Shown: one piece after another, positions 1 through 6,183 of the stretch
Layout of the letters: every line of letters starts with the position of its first letter
Position numbering within the stretch: position 1 is the first letter of the stretch
NCBI GenBank assembly: GCA_037968835.1
Contig: JBBKWG010000006.1
Location: 1-16,927 of the forward strand
Reading direction: 5' to 3'
Length of the DNA stretch: 16,927 bases
DNA from: JBBKWG01 sp037968835
GTDB taxonomy: Bacteria; Pseudomonadota; Alphaproteobacteria; Rhodobacterales; Rhodobacteraceae
Position numbers and translations under genes: made by a program
Notes under the pieces: generated by a model
The model's database searches: none
Seen by the model: only the letters and a program-made list of their open reading frames with translations
What the model was told of the DNA's origin: nothing

Positions 1-656
1 TCGCCCCGATCCGCCAGCGCCAGCTTGGTCGTGCCGCCGCCGATGTCGATGTTGAGGATCCGCCCCTGACGCTCGTGGCTTTCTTTCGCCGCGCCGGAAC
101 CGTAAGCCGCCAGCATCGCCTCCATGTGGTTGCCAGCCGTAGCGGTCAGAAAGTCCCCGCCCTTTTCGGCGACGACGCGGGCAATCGCCTCGGCGTTCTC
201 GCGCCTCAGCGCCTCGCCGGTCAGGATCACGACGCCGGTGTCGATGTCGCCGGGACGAATCCCCGCCTCGCTGTAAGCGGCGTCGATGATGCGGCCCAGT
301 GCCTCGGCGTCGATTTCGGTCTCGCCCGAAAAAGGCGTGAAGCGAACGGGCGAGGCGTGGGCCGTCTGCCGGTCGACGATCACATAACGCGAGGCGTGGC
401 TGTCGGCCTTGCGCTGCAAGTGAATGGTCGAGAAGATGACCTGGGTGCCCGACGATCCGATGTCGATACCGACCGATGTCAGGGCGACGTTGTCGCGCAG
501 CCAGATCGGGTTGTCCTCCAGCGGGCCGGGGTCGATATCGTCGTGGTCGTGATCCGCGTCGCCATCGTGGTCGTGCGGATAGAAGTCCCCGAACAGGTGA
601 TCGTCGATGGTGTGCGGCGCAGGCTCCTTGCCATCGTCTGGTTTCTTGTCGGGCAA
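1..656 (-). CDS. EutA-like ethanolamine ammonia-lyase reactivating factor (partial, C-terminus outside window)
   Basis: The 218 visible residues match the EutA family, ASKHA-fold ATPases that reactivate adenosylcobalamin-dependent ethanolamine ammonia-lyase by exchanging damaged cofactor. Seen: an ATPase phosphate-1 motif SVGIDIGSSGTQVIF at about residues 61-75, a central VVILTGEALRRENAEAIARV block as in EutA, and a second nucleotide motif RILNIDIGGGTTKLALADRG at the cut end. The only usable start is TTG at 656: an in-frame TAG lies at 671-669 and an AGGA ribosome site sits about 8 bases upstream of the TTG. The first ~45 residues are an extension absent from enterobacterial EutA, rich in Asp and His (for example YPHDHDGDADHDHDD), possibly metal-binding. 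It is transcribed divergently from the cupin/Rieske operon across a palindromic operator. The family call is firm; the lyase it serves is not in view, so a different B12 enzyme partner is possible. Confidence 0.8.
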   Translation of the reverse strand, partial: MPDKKPDDGKEPAPHTIDDHLFGDFYPHDHDGDADHDHDDIDPGPLEDNPIWLRDNVALTSVGIDIGSSGTQVIFSTIHLQRKADSHASRYVIVDRQTAHASPVRFTPFSGETEIDAEALGRIIDAAYSEAGIRPGDIDTGVVILTGEALRRENAEAIARVVAEKGGDFLTATAGNHMEAMLAAYGSGAAKESHERQGRILNIDIGGGTTKLALADRG

Positions 657-672
657 AGTGCTGTTCCTCTAT

Positions 673-689
673 ATGGACCGCCGGTCCAT
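673..689. promoter_or_regulatory. Palindromic operator, copy 1
   Basis: ATGGACCG-C-CGGTCCAT is a perfect 8-1-8 inverted repeat in the divergent region between the EutA-like gene and the double-cupin gene. A nearly identical element with matching flanks occurs at 13267-13283. It abuts a good plus-strand promoter and lies just upstream of the EutA-like ribosome site, so one bound protein could control both directions. The GGA..TCC symmetry resembles IclR-type operators, but that family assignment is a guess. Confidence 0.7.
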
Positions 690-717
690 TGACGCAACAC
701 TACCCCGGTCGTATCGT
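689..717 (+). promoter_or_regulatory. Putative sigma70-type promoter of the cupin-Rieske operon
   Basis: TTGACG (689-694) and TATCGT (712-717) are separated by 17 bases, a good fit to -35/-10 spacing. The predicted transcription start is near 724, about 50 bases before the ATG at 774. The -35 overlaps the last base of the palindromic operator. On the opposite strand TTGTCG (725-720) and TAGTGT (702-697), also 17 apart, could drive the EutA-like gene, with the operator then at its start site. Confidence 0.45.
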
Positions 718-773
718 TTCGACAACGTGAAAGTCGGCCCGTCATTTCCGCCCCGGCCGACGGGAGGAAAGCC

Positions 774-1901
774 ATGAATACCCGCGCCATCGTATCCGAC
801 AAACTCGCCGCCAAGTTCAGCGCCGAGAAGGAAACGCCATACACGCGATTCATCACCGACGAAGGGCTCAAGATCCGCAACGGCAATTACGTGCCCTCGC
901 TGCACGAGATCGCGCTCAAACCCTGGGCACGTCGCGGCGGAGACGCGGTATTCCTGAACCATGACGCCTCGCGCACCACGAACGATTGCTACGTGATGGA
1001 AATCGCGCCCGGCGGCAAACTCAACCCGCATCGCCAGCTTATCGAGGAAACCGTCCTGATCCTGTCGGGGCGCGGCTCGACCGTGGTCTGGGACGATTCC
1101 GGCCACAAGGTCAGCTTCGAGTGGGGTCCGGGCTCGATCTTCGGGATACCGCTGAACACCCACCACCAACATTTCAACGGGCAGGGCGACAAACCCGCCC
1201 GCTACGTCGCGGTCACCAACATGCCGCCGCTGATGAACGTCTTCGAGGATCCCGATTTCGTTTTTAACACCGCGCATGATTTCACCGGGCGCTTCAGCGG
1301 CGAGCCGGATTACTTTGCCGATCAGGGCGAACAGAAGGGTCTTCTGATGGAGACCAACTACGTCCACGACGCGGTCAACCTGCCCTTGATCGAGGCGAAA
1401 GAGCGCGGCGCAGGCGGCGGTCACATCCGCTTCCAGCTCGCCAAATGCTCGATGAACAGCCACATCAGCCAGTTCCCGGTCGGCACCTACAAGAAGTGCC
1501 ACCGCCACGGCCCCGGCGCGCATGTCATTATCCTGTCGGGAACCGGCTATTCGCTGATGTGGCCCGAAGGCGCGGAGCCAATGCGCTACGAGTGGGAGCC
1601 GGGCTCGATGATCGTGCCGCCAAACATGTGGTATCACCAGCACTTCAACACCGGCACCACGCCCGCGCGCTACCTCGCCTTCAAATACGAGGGTGTCGCG
1701 ATCCGCAATGAACAGGGTGTACCGAAGGCCTGGATCAGCCAGCGCATCGGCGGCGACCAGATCGACTATGCCGACGAAAGCGACGCGGTGCGCACGATGT
1801 TCGCCGATGCGCTTGCCAAGAACGGACTGGAATCGCAGATGGACCCGGCCTACGAGGCGGAAAAACCCGACCTGCCGCCAAAGCCGGGCGCATCGGACTG
1901 A
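774..1901 (+). CDS. Double-cupin (bicupin) protein, possible metal-dependent dioxygenase
   Basis: This 375-residue protein carries two cupin domains, the fold of gentisate dioxygenase and related metalloenzymes. Cupin 1 spans about residues 72-148, with H86 and E91/E92 in motif 1 and a H130-H131-Q-H133 cluster in motif 2. Cupin 2 spans about 225-305, with KCHRHGPGAH (H243, H245, H250) and MWYHQHFNTG (H288, H290). The second domain therefore has a full set of candidate ligands, with His where many cupins have Glu. No signal peptide is seen, so it should be cytoplasmic. ATG at 774 follows GGGAGGAAAGCC, a good ribosome site. It is the first gene of an eight-gene operon, 28 bases before the Rieske oxygenase, suggesting they act on related substrates. 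The substrate and reaction are unknown; an isomerase or storage role cannot be excluded. Confidence 0.75.
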   Translation: MNTRAIVSDKLAAKFSAEKETPYTRFITDEGLKIRNGNYVPSLHEIALKPWARRGGDAVFLNHDASRTTNDCYVMEIAPGGKLNPHRQLIEETVLILSGRGSTVVWDDSGHKVSFEWGPGSIFGIPLNTHHQHFNGQGDKPARYVAVTNMPPLMNVFEDPDFVFNTAHDFTGRFSGEPDYFADQGEQKGLLMETNYVHDAVNLPLIEAKERGAGGGHIRFQLAKCSMNSHISQFPVGTYKKCHRHGPGAHVIILSGTGYSLMWPEGAEPMRYEWEPGSMIVPPNMWYHQHFNTGTTPARYLAFKYEGVAIRNEQGVPKAWISQRIGGDQIDYADESDAVRTMFADALAKNGLESQMDPAYEAEKPDLPPKPGASD

Positions 1902-1929
1902 ACCGACACGAACCATGGGAGAGACGTAA

Positions 1930-3216
1930 ATGCTGCGCAAGGAAGTCAACGACCTTCTCACCCAGACCAACCCGGAAACGCCGATGGGCGAAATGTTCCG
2001 GCAGTACTGGATTCCTGCCCTGCTCGCCAGCGAACTGCCCGACAACGATTGTCCGCCGGTCCGCGTCAAGCTGCTTGGCGAGCGCCTGATCGCCTTCCGC
2101 GACAGCAAGGGGCGCTACGGCCTGATGGACGAATTCTGCGCCCACCGCGGCGTCTCGCTGTGGTTCGGTCGCAACGAAGATGGCGGTCTGCGCTGCGCCT
2201 ATCACGGCTGGAAATACGACTACACCGGCCAATGCATCGAAGTCCCGTCCGAACCCGAGGAATCGGGCTTCTGCGCCAAGATCAAGCTGAAAGGCTATCC
2301 GCTCATCAAGGTCGGCGACGTGCTCTGGACGCACATGGGCGACAAGGACAACCGCCCGCCGGAACCCGAATGGGAATTCGCGACAGTCCCGCCCGAGCAG
2401 ACCTATACCTCCAAACGCTGGCAGGAAAACAACTGGCTACAGGCGATGGAGGGCGGCATCGACTCGTCGCATGTCTCGTTTCTGCACTCGGGCGGCCTGA
2501 AGTCCGATCCGCTGTTTCGCGGCGCCAAGGGCAACCAGTACAACGAGAATGACAAGAAACCGGTTTTCGAGGTGGTCGAATCCGACGGTGGCCTGCACAT
2601 CGGCGCGCGCCGCATGGCCGAGGAGGGGCACTATTACTGGCGCATCACCCCCTGGATCATGCCGTCGTTCACCATGGTGCCGCCGCGCGGCGACCATCCG
2701 ATGCACGGGCATTTCTGGATCCCGATCGACGATCACAATTGCTGGGCGTGGTCCTTCGACTATCACCCGACGCGCGCCCTGTCCCCGGATGAACGCCAGG
2801 CGATGCGCGATGGCTACGGTGTGCACAACAAGTACGTCGAAGGCTCTTTCCGTCCGCTTCAGAACAAGGACAACGATTATCTGATGGACCGCGAGGCGCA
2901 GCGCACGGGTGAATCCTACTCGGGCATCTGGGGCATCGCCATGCAGGACGCCAGCTTGCAGGAAAGCATGGGGCCGATCGTGGATCGGACCAAGGAAAAC
3001 CTCGTGTCCACCGACAACGGCATCATCATGGCCCGCCACCGCCTGCGGAAAGCCTGCATCGCGCTGCGTGACAAGGGTGCCCTGCCGCCGGGCCGTGACA
3101 CGACGCACCAGATGGTGCGCTCCGCCGCGCGGGTTTTGCCGCATGACCAGCCGTTCAAGGACGCCATGGCCGAGGATCTGACCGTGCGCCCCGGCGTCAA
3201 GCAGACGTCGGTCTGA
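1930..3216 (+). CDS. Rieske non-heme iron oxygenase, phthalate 4,5-dioxygenase-type catalytic subunit
   Basis: A 428-residue single-subunit-type ring-hydroxylating oxygenase. The N-terminal Rieske [2Fe-2S] domain shows C70-A-H72 and, 17 residues later, C89-A-Y-H92. The catalytic domain has the mononuclear iron motif MEGGIDSSHVSFLH with D178, H181 and H186, and a distal carboxylate in GPIVDRTKENL (D352). Length and motif order fit the phthalate dioxygenase group, which is usually an alpha-only oligomer fed by a separate ferredoxin-reductase. No reductase gene lies in the window, so it must be supplied from elsewhere. The start has GGAG at 1919-1922, 7 bases ahead of the ATG. Members of this group hydroxylate aromatic carboxylates or O-demethylate methoxylated rings, so the annotation 'phthalate dioxygenase' should be read as a subfamily and not as proof of substrate. 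Confidence 0.9.
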   Translation: MLRKEVNDLLTQTNPETPMGEMFRQYWIPALLASELPDNDCPPVRVKLLGERLIAFRDSKGRYGLMDEFCAHRGVSLWFGRNEDGGLRCAYHGWKYDYTGQCIEVPSEPEESGFCAKIKLKGYPLIKVGDVLWTHMGDKDNRPPEPEWEFATVPPEQTYTSKRWQENNWLQAMEGGIDSSHVSFLHSGGLKSDPLFRGAKGNQYNENDKKPVFEVVESDGGLHIGARRMAEEGHYYWRITPWIMPSFTMVPPRGDHPMHGHFWIPIDDHNCWAWSFDYHPTRALSPDERQAMRDGYGVHNKYVEGSFRPLQNKDNDYLMDREAQRTGESYSGIWGIAMQDASLQESMGPIVDRTKENLVSTDNGIIMARHRLRKACIALRDKGALPPGRDTTHQMVRSAARVLPHDQPFKDAMAEDLTVRPGVKQTSV

Positions 3217-3220
3217 GGCC

Positions 3221-3802
3221 GTGCCGCACGATTCCGACGACATCTTCGAGGCCGATAACGCAACCCGCGCCGGTCGTGGCCCCGTCGATCACCCGACGAT
3301 GCTCTCAAGCTGCGCGCGCGCGGCCAGCGCCGAAGAGGCCCGGTTTCGCGTCCAGTATCCGAATTCGTCCATCCGCACGTCGCGCATCTTCGCGCTCGAC
3401 GGCGCAGCGGCAGAAGCCATGTATGGCGTCACCGAAGAGCCCTGGAACAACGTGCATTTCCTGACGCTTTCGTCGCATAAACCCGTCGATCCGGCGACCA
3501 GGCCCCGCGACCTGCCGCTCAGTCACCCCGATGGATCCGCCGCCGATCTGGACGCGGAACTTGACGGCGCAGATGTCGTCGTCCTTCTGGCCACCGATGG
3601 CACCAGCGAAGGCGCGGCAGAGGTGATCGCGCGCGAATGCTTCGAGCGCAAGATCATGTGCGCCGGACTTGCGCTCGGGCGTGGCAAGCCATCCGAAGCT
3701 CTCGACCCGGTGGTGAATGCGATGCGCCGTTTCGCGCGGGTGCTGGTCGTGGCGCAGGACGAGGATTATCTGCCCGCGATGCTGTCGGCGCTCCGGGCAT
3801 GA
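3221..3802 (+). CDS. Hypothetical protein, 193 aa
   Basis: I do not recognise this family with confidence. The chosen start is GTG at 3221, four bases after the Rieske stop and preceded by TGAGG at close spacing. An internal ATG at 3299 is an alternative but lacks a ribosome site. The C-terminal half (about residues 108-193) looks like an alternating alpha/beta fold: a hydrophobic strand DGADVVVLLATDGT, a helix EGAAEVIARECFERK, a strand IMCAGLALGRG, a helix, then ARVLVVAQDEDYLPAMLSAL. This loosely resembles a nucleotide-binding Rossmann or tubulin-like core but lacks a glycine-rich GTP loop. There is no signal peptide or membrane segment. It ends in an ATGA overlap with the Ni/Co permease, suggesting translational coupling and possibly a shared job in metal handling or in serving the oxygenase. 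Confidence 0.6.
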   Translation: MPHDSDDIFEADNATRAGRGPVDHPTMLSSCARAASAEEARFRVQYPNSSIRTSRIFALDGAAAEAMYGVTEEPWNNVHFLTLSSHKPVDPATRPRDLPLSHPDGSAADLDAELDGADVVVLLATDGTSEGAAEVIARECFERKIMCAGLALGRGKPSEALDPVVNAMRRFARVLVVAQDEDYLPAMLSALRA

Positions 3803-4596
3803 CCCGCTTCGCGCCTCTCCTCGCCATTGCGCTCACGCTCCCGGCGGTAGCACAGGCATCCGCGCTCGACGCCTCCGGGCTTCTCCCGTTCCTCTCGCTC
3901 GGTTTCGCGGTTGGCCTTGCCCACGCGCTTGACGCCGATCATGTCGCAGCAGTCGCCGCGATGATGGGCCGGGACGACGACCGTCGCGGTATCGTCGCGC
4001 GCGGTGCCGCCTGGGGTCTCGGCCATACGATCGCGCTGTTCCTCATTTGCTCGGTCGTGCTGCTGCTTGGCCTGACGATCTCGGGCACGCTCGAAGCCGC
4101 GCTTGAACTCACCGTCGGCATCATGATCGTCGGGCTTGGCTTGCGGGTGCTCTGGAAGCTCCACCGCGAACGGATCCACATCCACGCCCACCAGCACGAC
4201 GGGTCGCGTCACATCCACGCCCACTCCCATGCCGGGGATCCGGACCGCCACGACGCATCCCCGCACGCTCACCGTCACCGGGCGCGCGCGCTTTTGCCGA
4301 CCATCGGTGTCGGCCTTGTCCACGGCGCTGCCGGGTCGGCCGGACTTCTGGTCCTGATCGTGGCGACCGCCGAAAGCACGGCGCAGGCAATGGGCGCTTT
4401 CGCAATATTCGGCCTGGGTTCACTCATCGGCATGACACTTCTGACCGCCGCGGCCAGCTATCCGCTCGGCTACATCCATCGCGGTGCGGCCTGGATGCGC
4501 ACGTCGCTGGCGCTGGCCATCGGCGCCCTTGCGCTTCTCGTCGGCGGCAGCGTGGTTGCCGACAGTTTACATTCCCTGTCGATAGCAGGGCTCTAG
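3799..4596 (+). CDS. NicO/UreH-type nickel/cobalt transporter
   Basis: A 265-residue membrane protein whose signature HALDADH (residues 42-48), in GLAHALDADHVAAV, is the metal-recognition helix of the NiCoT/UreH/NicO transporters. Other support: an N-terminal signal-like segment (1-22), GLGHTIALF (73-81), GLVHGAAGSAG (172-182) and about six hydrophobic segments. Between the two membrane halves a hydrophilic loop (about 122-160) holds 13 histidines, as in several Ni/Co exporters and importers, probably a metal-buffering region. The ATG at 3799 overlaps the previous stop by four bases; the frame is open upstream but that part is antisense-like to the previous gene and has no ribosome site. Direction of transport and metal (Ni versus Co) cannot be told from the motif. 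Its place in an oxygenase operon, divergent from a EutA-like gene, suggests metal supply for a cupin or a cobalamin enzyme. Confidence 0.85.
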   Translation: MTRFAPLLAIALTLPAVAQASALDASGLLPFLSLGFAVGLAHALDADHVAAVAAMMGRDDDRRGIVARGAAWGLGHTIALFLICSVVLLLGLTISGTLEAALELTVGIMIVGLGLRVLWKLHRERIHIHAHQHDGSRHIHAHSHAGDPDRHDASPHAHRHRARALLPTIGVGLVHGAAGSAGLLVLIVATAESTAQAMGAFAIFGLGSLIGMTLLTAAASYPLGYIHRGAAWMRTSLALAIGALALLVGGSVVADSLHSLSIAGL

Positions 4597-4611
4597 GAAA
4601 GGATCGCGCCA

Positions 4612-5034
4612 ATGTGCGGAGAGATCGACGAACAGCTTCTGGTCGGGCAGGAAATGCTCGACCGCTTTCAGGCAATGGCCAAGGGCATGCACCTGCCCGA
4701 GCCAGGCGCTGACAGCGACGAGCCGGTGAACCTCGCCGATGCGGCGGGCAGGGCGGCCTATATGGATCGCATTTTCCGATCCGGACTCGCCCGCGCCCTC
4801 AACGACATCTCCCGCGCGGAGGAGGACGAGACGGTTGACGCGCTGGCGGCACAAGCCATCGCGCTCGCCCGCCTCGCCGGCTTTCTAGCCGGGCAACTTC
4901 CGCCCGAGGCCGACCTTTTTCGCGCCCTGATCGAAGCGGTTTCCGCCGGACACGCCGAGCCGCAGGAACGCGTGCAGGCGTTGCGTCACGCACAAGATCA
5001 CCACCACGGTCACGGACACGACCACCACCACTGA
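4612..5034 (+). CDS. Small protein with histidine-rich C-terminal tail, possible metal-binding partner
   Basis: A 140-residue, mostly helical, acidic protein with no membrane segment. Its last eleven residues, HHHGHGHDHHH, contain eight histidines, a composition typical of Ni, Co or Zn binding tails (seen for instance in HypB, SlyD and UreE). The body, for example EQLLVGQEMLDRFQAMAKGM and DALAAQAIALARLAGFLAGQ, matches no family I know. The start ATG at 4612 has an AGGAAAGGA ribosome region. It lies 15 bases after the Ni/Co permease and 15 before the paired permease genes, so a chaperone, sensor or adaptor for metal delivered by those membrane proteins is a reasonable inference, not a demonstrated role. 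Confidence 0.65.
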   Translation: MCGEIDEQLLVGQEMLDRFQAMAKGMHLPEPGADSDEPVNLADAAGRAAYMDRIFRSGLARALNDISRAEEDETVDALAAQAIALARLAGFLAGQLPPEADLFRALIEAVSAGHAEPQERVQALRHAQDHHHGHGHDHHH

Positions 5035-5049
5035 GACGGAGCCGCGCGG

Positions 5050-5652
5050 TTGCAGTCCTTTGCCTTCCTTCGTGACCGAACATGGATCAGGGGCGTGCTC
5101 GCAAACGCGTTCGGCCCCAGTTTCTGGGGCTTTGCCGCTGGTGCCGCCGCCTTTGGGGTGCTGGCAATGGCGATCAAGGGCCCGGATATCGTCGCCGAGG
5201 CGTTGGCCGACGATCTGCGTCTCCTGATCGACCTGATGCCGCGCGTCCTTGTCGCGCTCTCGATTGCCGCGCTGATCTGGGTGATGCTGCCGCGCGAACG
5301 CATGGCCAGCCTTGTCGGCGAGGATTCCGGGATGCGCGGGCTCATGGTGGCGACACTCGCGGGCGCCATCACGCCGGGCGGTCCTTCCTCGGCCTATGCA
5401 CTGCTCGCGGTGCTTGCCGTCTCCGGCGCGGATCGTGGCGCGCTCGTTGCCTATATCACCGCATGGGCGACCCTCGGGTTGCAGCGTATCCTGATCTGGG
5501 ACGTGCCCTTCATGGGGGCTGAATTCGCGCTTCTGCGCTTCGCCGTCAGCCTGCCGCTGCCGGTCATCGCGGGTCTCGTCGCGCGCCGCTTGCCGCTCGA
5601 GTTTCGCGTCAAGGACACATCGCCCCCACCCGCGAAAAAGGCCGACGCATGA
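5050..5652 (+). CDS. Half-size permease, subunit A of a paralogous pair
   Basis: A 200-residue membrane protein with about five hydrophobic segments, resembling the permease/DUF318 (ArsP-like) group at about half the usual length. Start is TTG at 5050, with GGAG at 5038-5041 giving 8-base spacing; no in-frame ATG fits better. Residues 64-175 align along their length with residues 42-152 of the next gene: LMPRVLVAL / LVPRMLCAL, a TPGGP versus VPAGP turn (108-112 here), SGADRGALVAYITAW / SGASTPALITFITSW, and LQRILIWDVPFMGAEF / AHRILIYEIPLLGASF. The two probably arose by duplication and may pair to form one transporter. The gene overlaps the next by four bases (ATGA). The cargo is unknown; adjacency to NicO and the His-tailed protein suggests a metal or metal complex, while arsenic-type or organic substrates remain possible. 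Confidence 0.7.
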   Translation: MQSFAFLRDRTWIRGVLANAFGPSFWGFAAGAAAFGVLAMAIKGPDIVAEALADDLRLLIDLMPRVLVALSIAALIWVMLPRERMASLVGEDSGMRGLMVATLAGAITPGGPSSAYALLAVLAVSGADRGALVAYITAWATLGLQRILIWDVPFMGAEFALLRFAVSLPLPVIAGLVARRLPLEFRVKDTSPPPAKKADA

Positions 5653-6167
5653 GCGTGGGGATGCTATCACTTGTCGTCCTTCTGGCGATCCTCGCGGCAC
5701 TCGCGGTGCGTCAGGGCGAGGATTTCGGCCCGGTCCTGCGCCGTTTCATCGAACAGTTCGGGATGCTGGTGCCGCGAATGCTGTGCGCCCTCATCGCGGC
5801 AGGTTTCATCGCCGTGCTGATCCCGAAAGAGCAAATCGCGGCGCTGCTTGGATCCGAGGCCGGCATTCTCGCGCTACCCGTCGCCGCCGCCGCCGGTCTG
5901 ATCGTTCCCGCCGGTCCCGTCATCGCCTTTGCCATCGCCGCCGTTTTCGCCAAGTCCGGCGCATCCACGCCCGCACTGATCACCTTCATCACTTCGTGGA
6001 GCATCTTTGCCGCCCACCGCATCCTGATTTACGAAATCCCGCTTCTCGGCGCGTCGTTTCTGCGCCTGCGGGTTCTGTCAGCAATGGTCGTGCCGCTGCT
6101 CGCGGGACTGATTGCCCTCTTCATCGCCCGCTATTCCGCCTTCGGTGAAGCCATGCCGCTGCAATGA
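5649..6167 (+). CDS. Half-size permease, subunit B of a paralogous pair
   Basis: A 172-residue membrane protein, paralogue of the gene before it, with about five hydrophobic segments. The conserved glycine-proline turn GLIVPAGP lies at residues 83-90, followed by a helix with SGASTPALITFITSW and the HRILIYEIPLLGASF segment. Its ATG overlaps the upstream stop by four bases, which usually signals translational coupling and equal production of the two subunits. It matches the C-terminal part of the DUF318/ArsP-like permease pattern only loosely: the Cys motif (PxCSC) of true ArsP proteins is absent. Transport direction and cargo cannot be read from sequence. Sixteen bases separate it from the ThDP enzyme. 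Confidence 0.7.
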   Translation: MSVGMLSLVVLLAILAALAVRQGEDFGPVLRRFIEQFGMLVPRMLCALIAAGFIAVLIPKEQIAALLGSEAGILALPVAAAAGLIVPAGPVIAFAIAAVFAKSGASTPALITFITSWSIFAAHRILIYEIPLLGASFLRLRVLSAMVVPLLAGLIALFIARYSAFGEAMPLQ

Positions 6168-6183
6168 AGCAAGGAAAACCCAC

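Noticed and set aside
669..2108. 479-codon open frame on the minus strand across the double-cupin gene
   Set aside because: Antisense to a clear cupin coding sequence; composition is low-complexity and shows no family motif, as expected from third-position GC bias.
3637..3798. N-terminal extension of the NicO frame
   Set aside because: Overlaps the previous gene in another frame, Arg-rich, no ribosome site; the ATGA-coupled ATG at 3799 starts a natural signal/membrane segment.
5001..5034. CAC-rich stretch that could be read as a simple DNA repeat
   Set aside because: It is in-frame coding for the His tail and bounded exactly by the stop codon, so it is a protein feature.
6112..6183. N-terminal extension of the ThDP enzyme
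   Set aside because: Lies within the end of the upstream permease gene; ATG at 6184 has AAGGAAAA.
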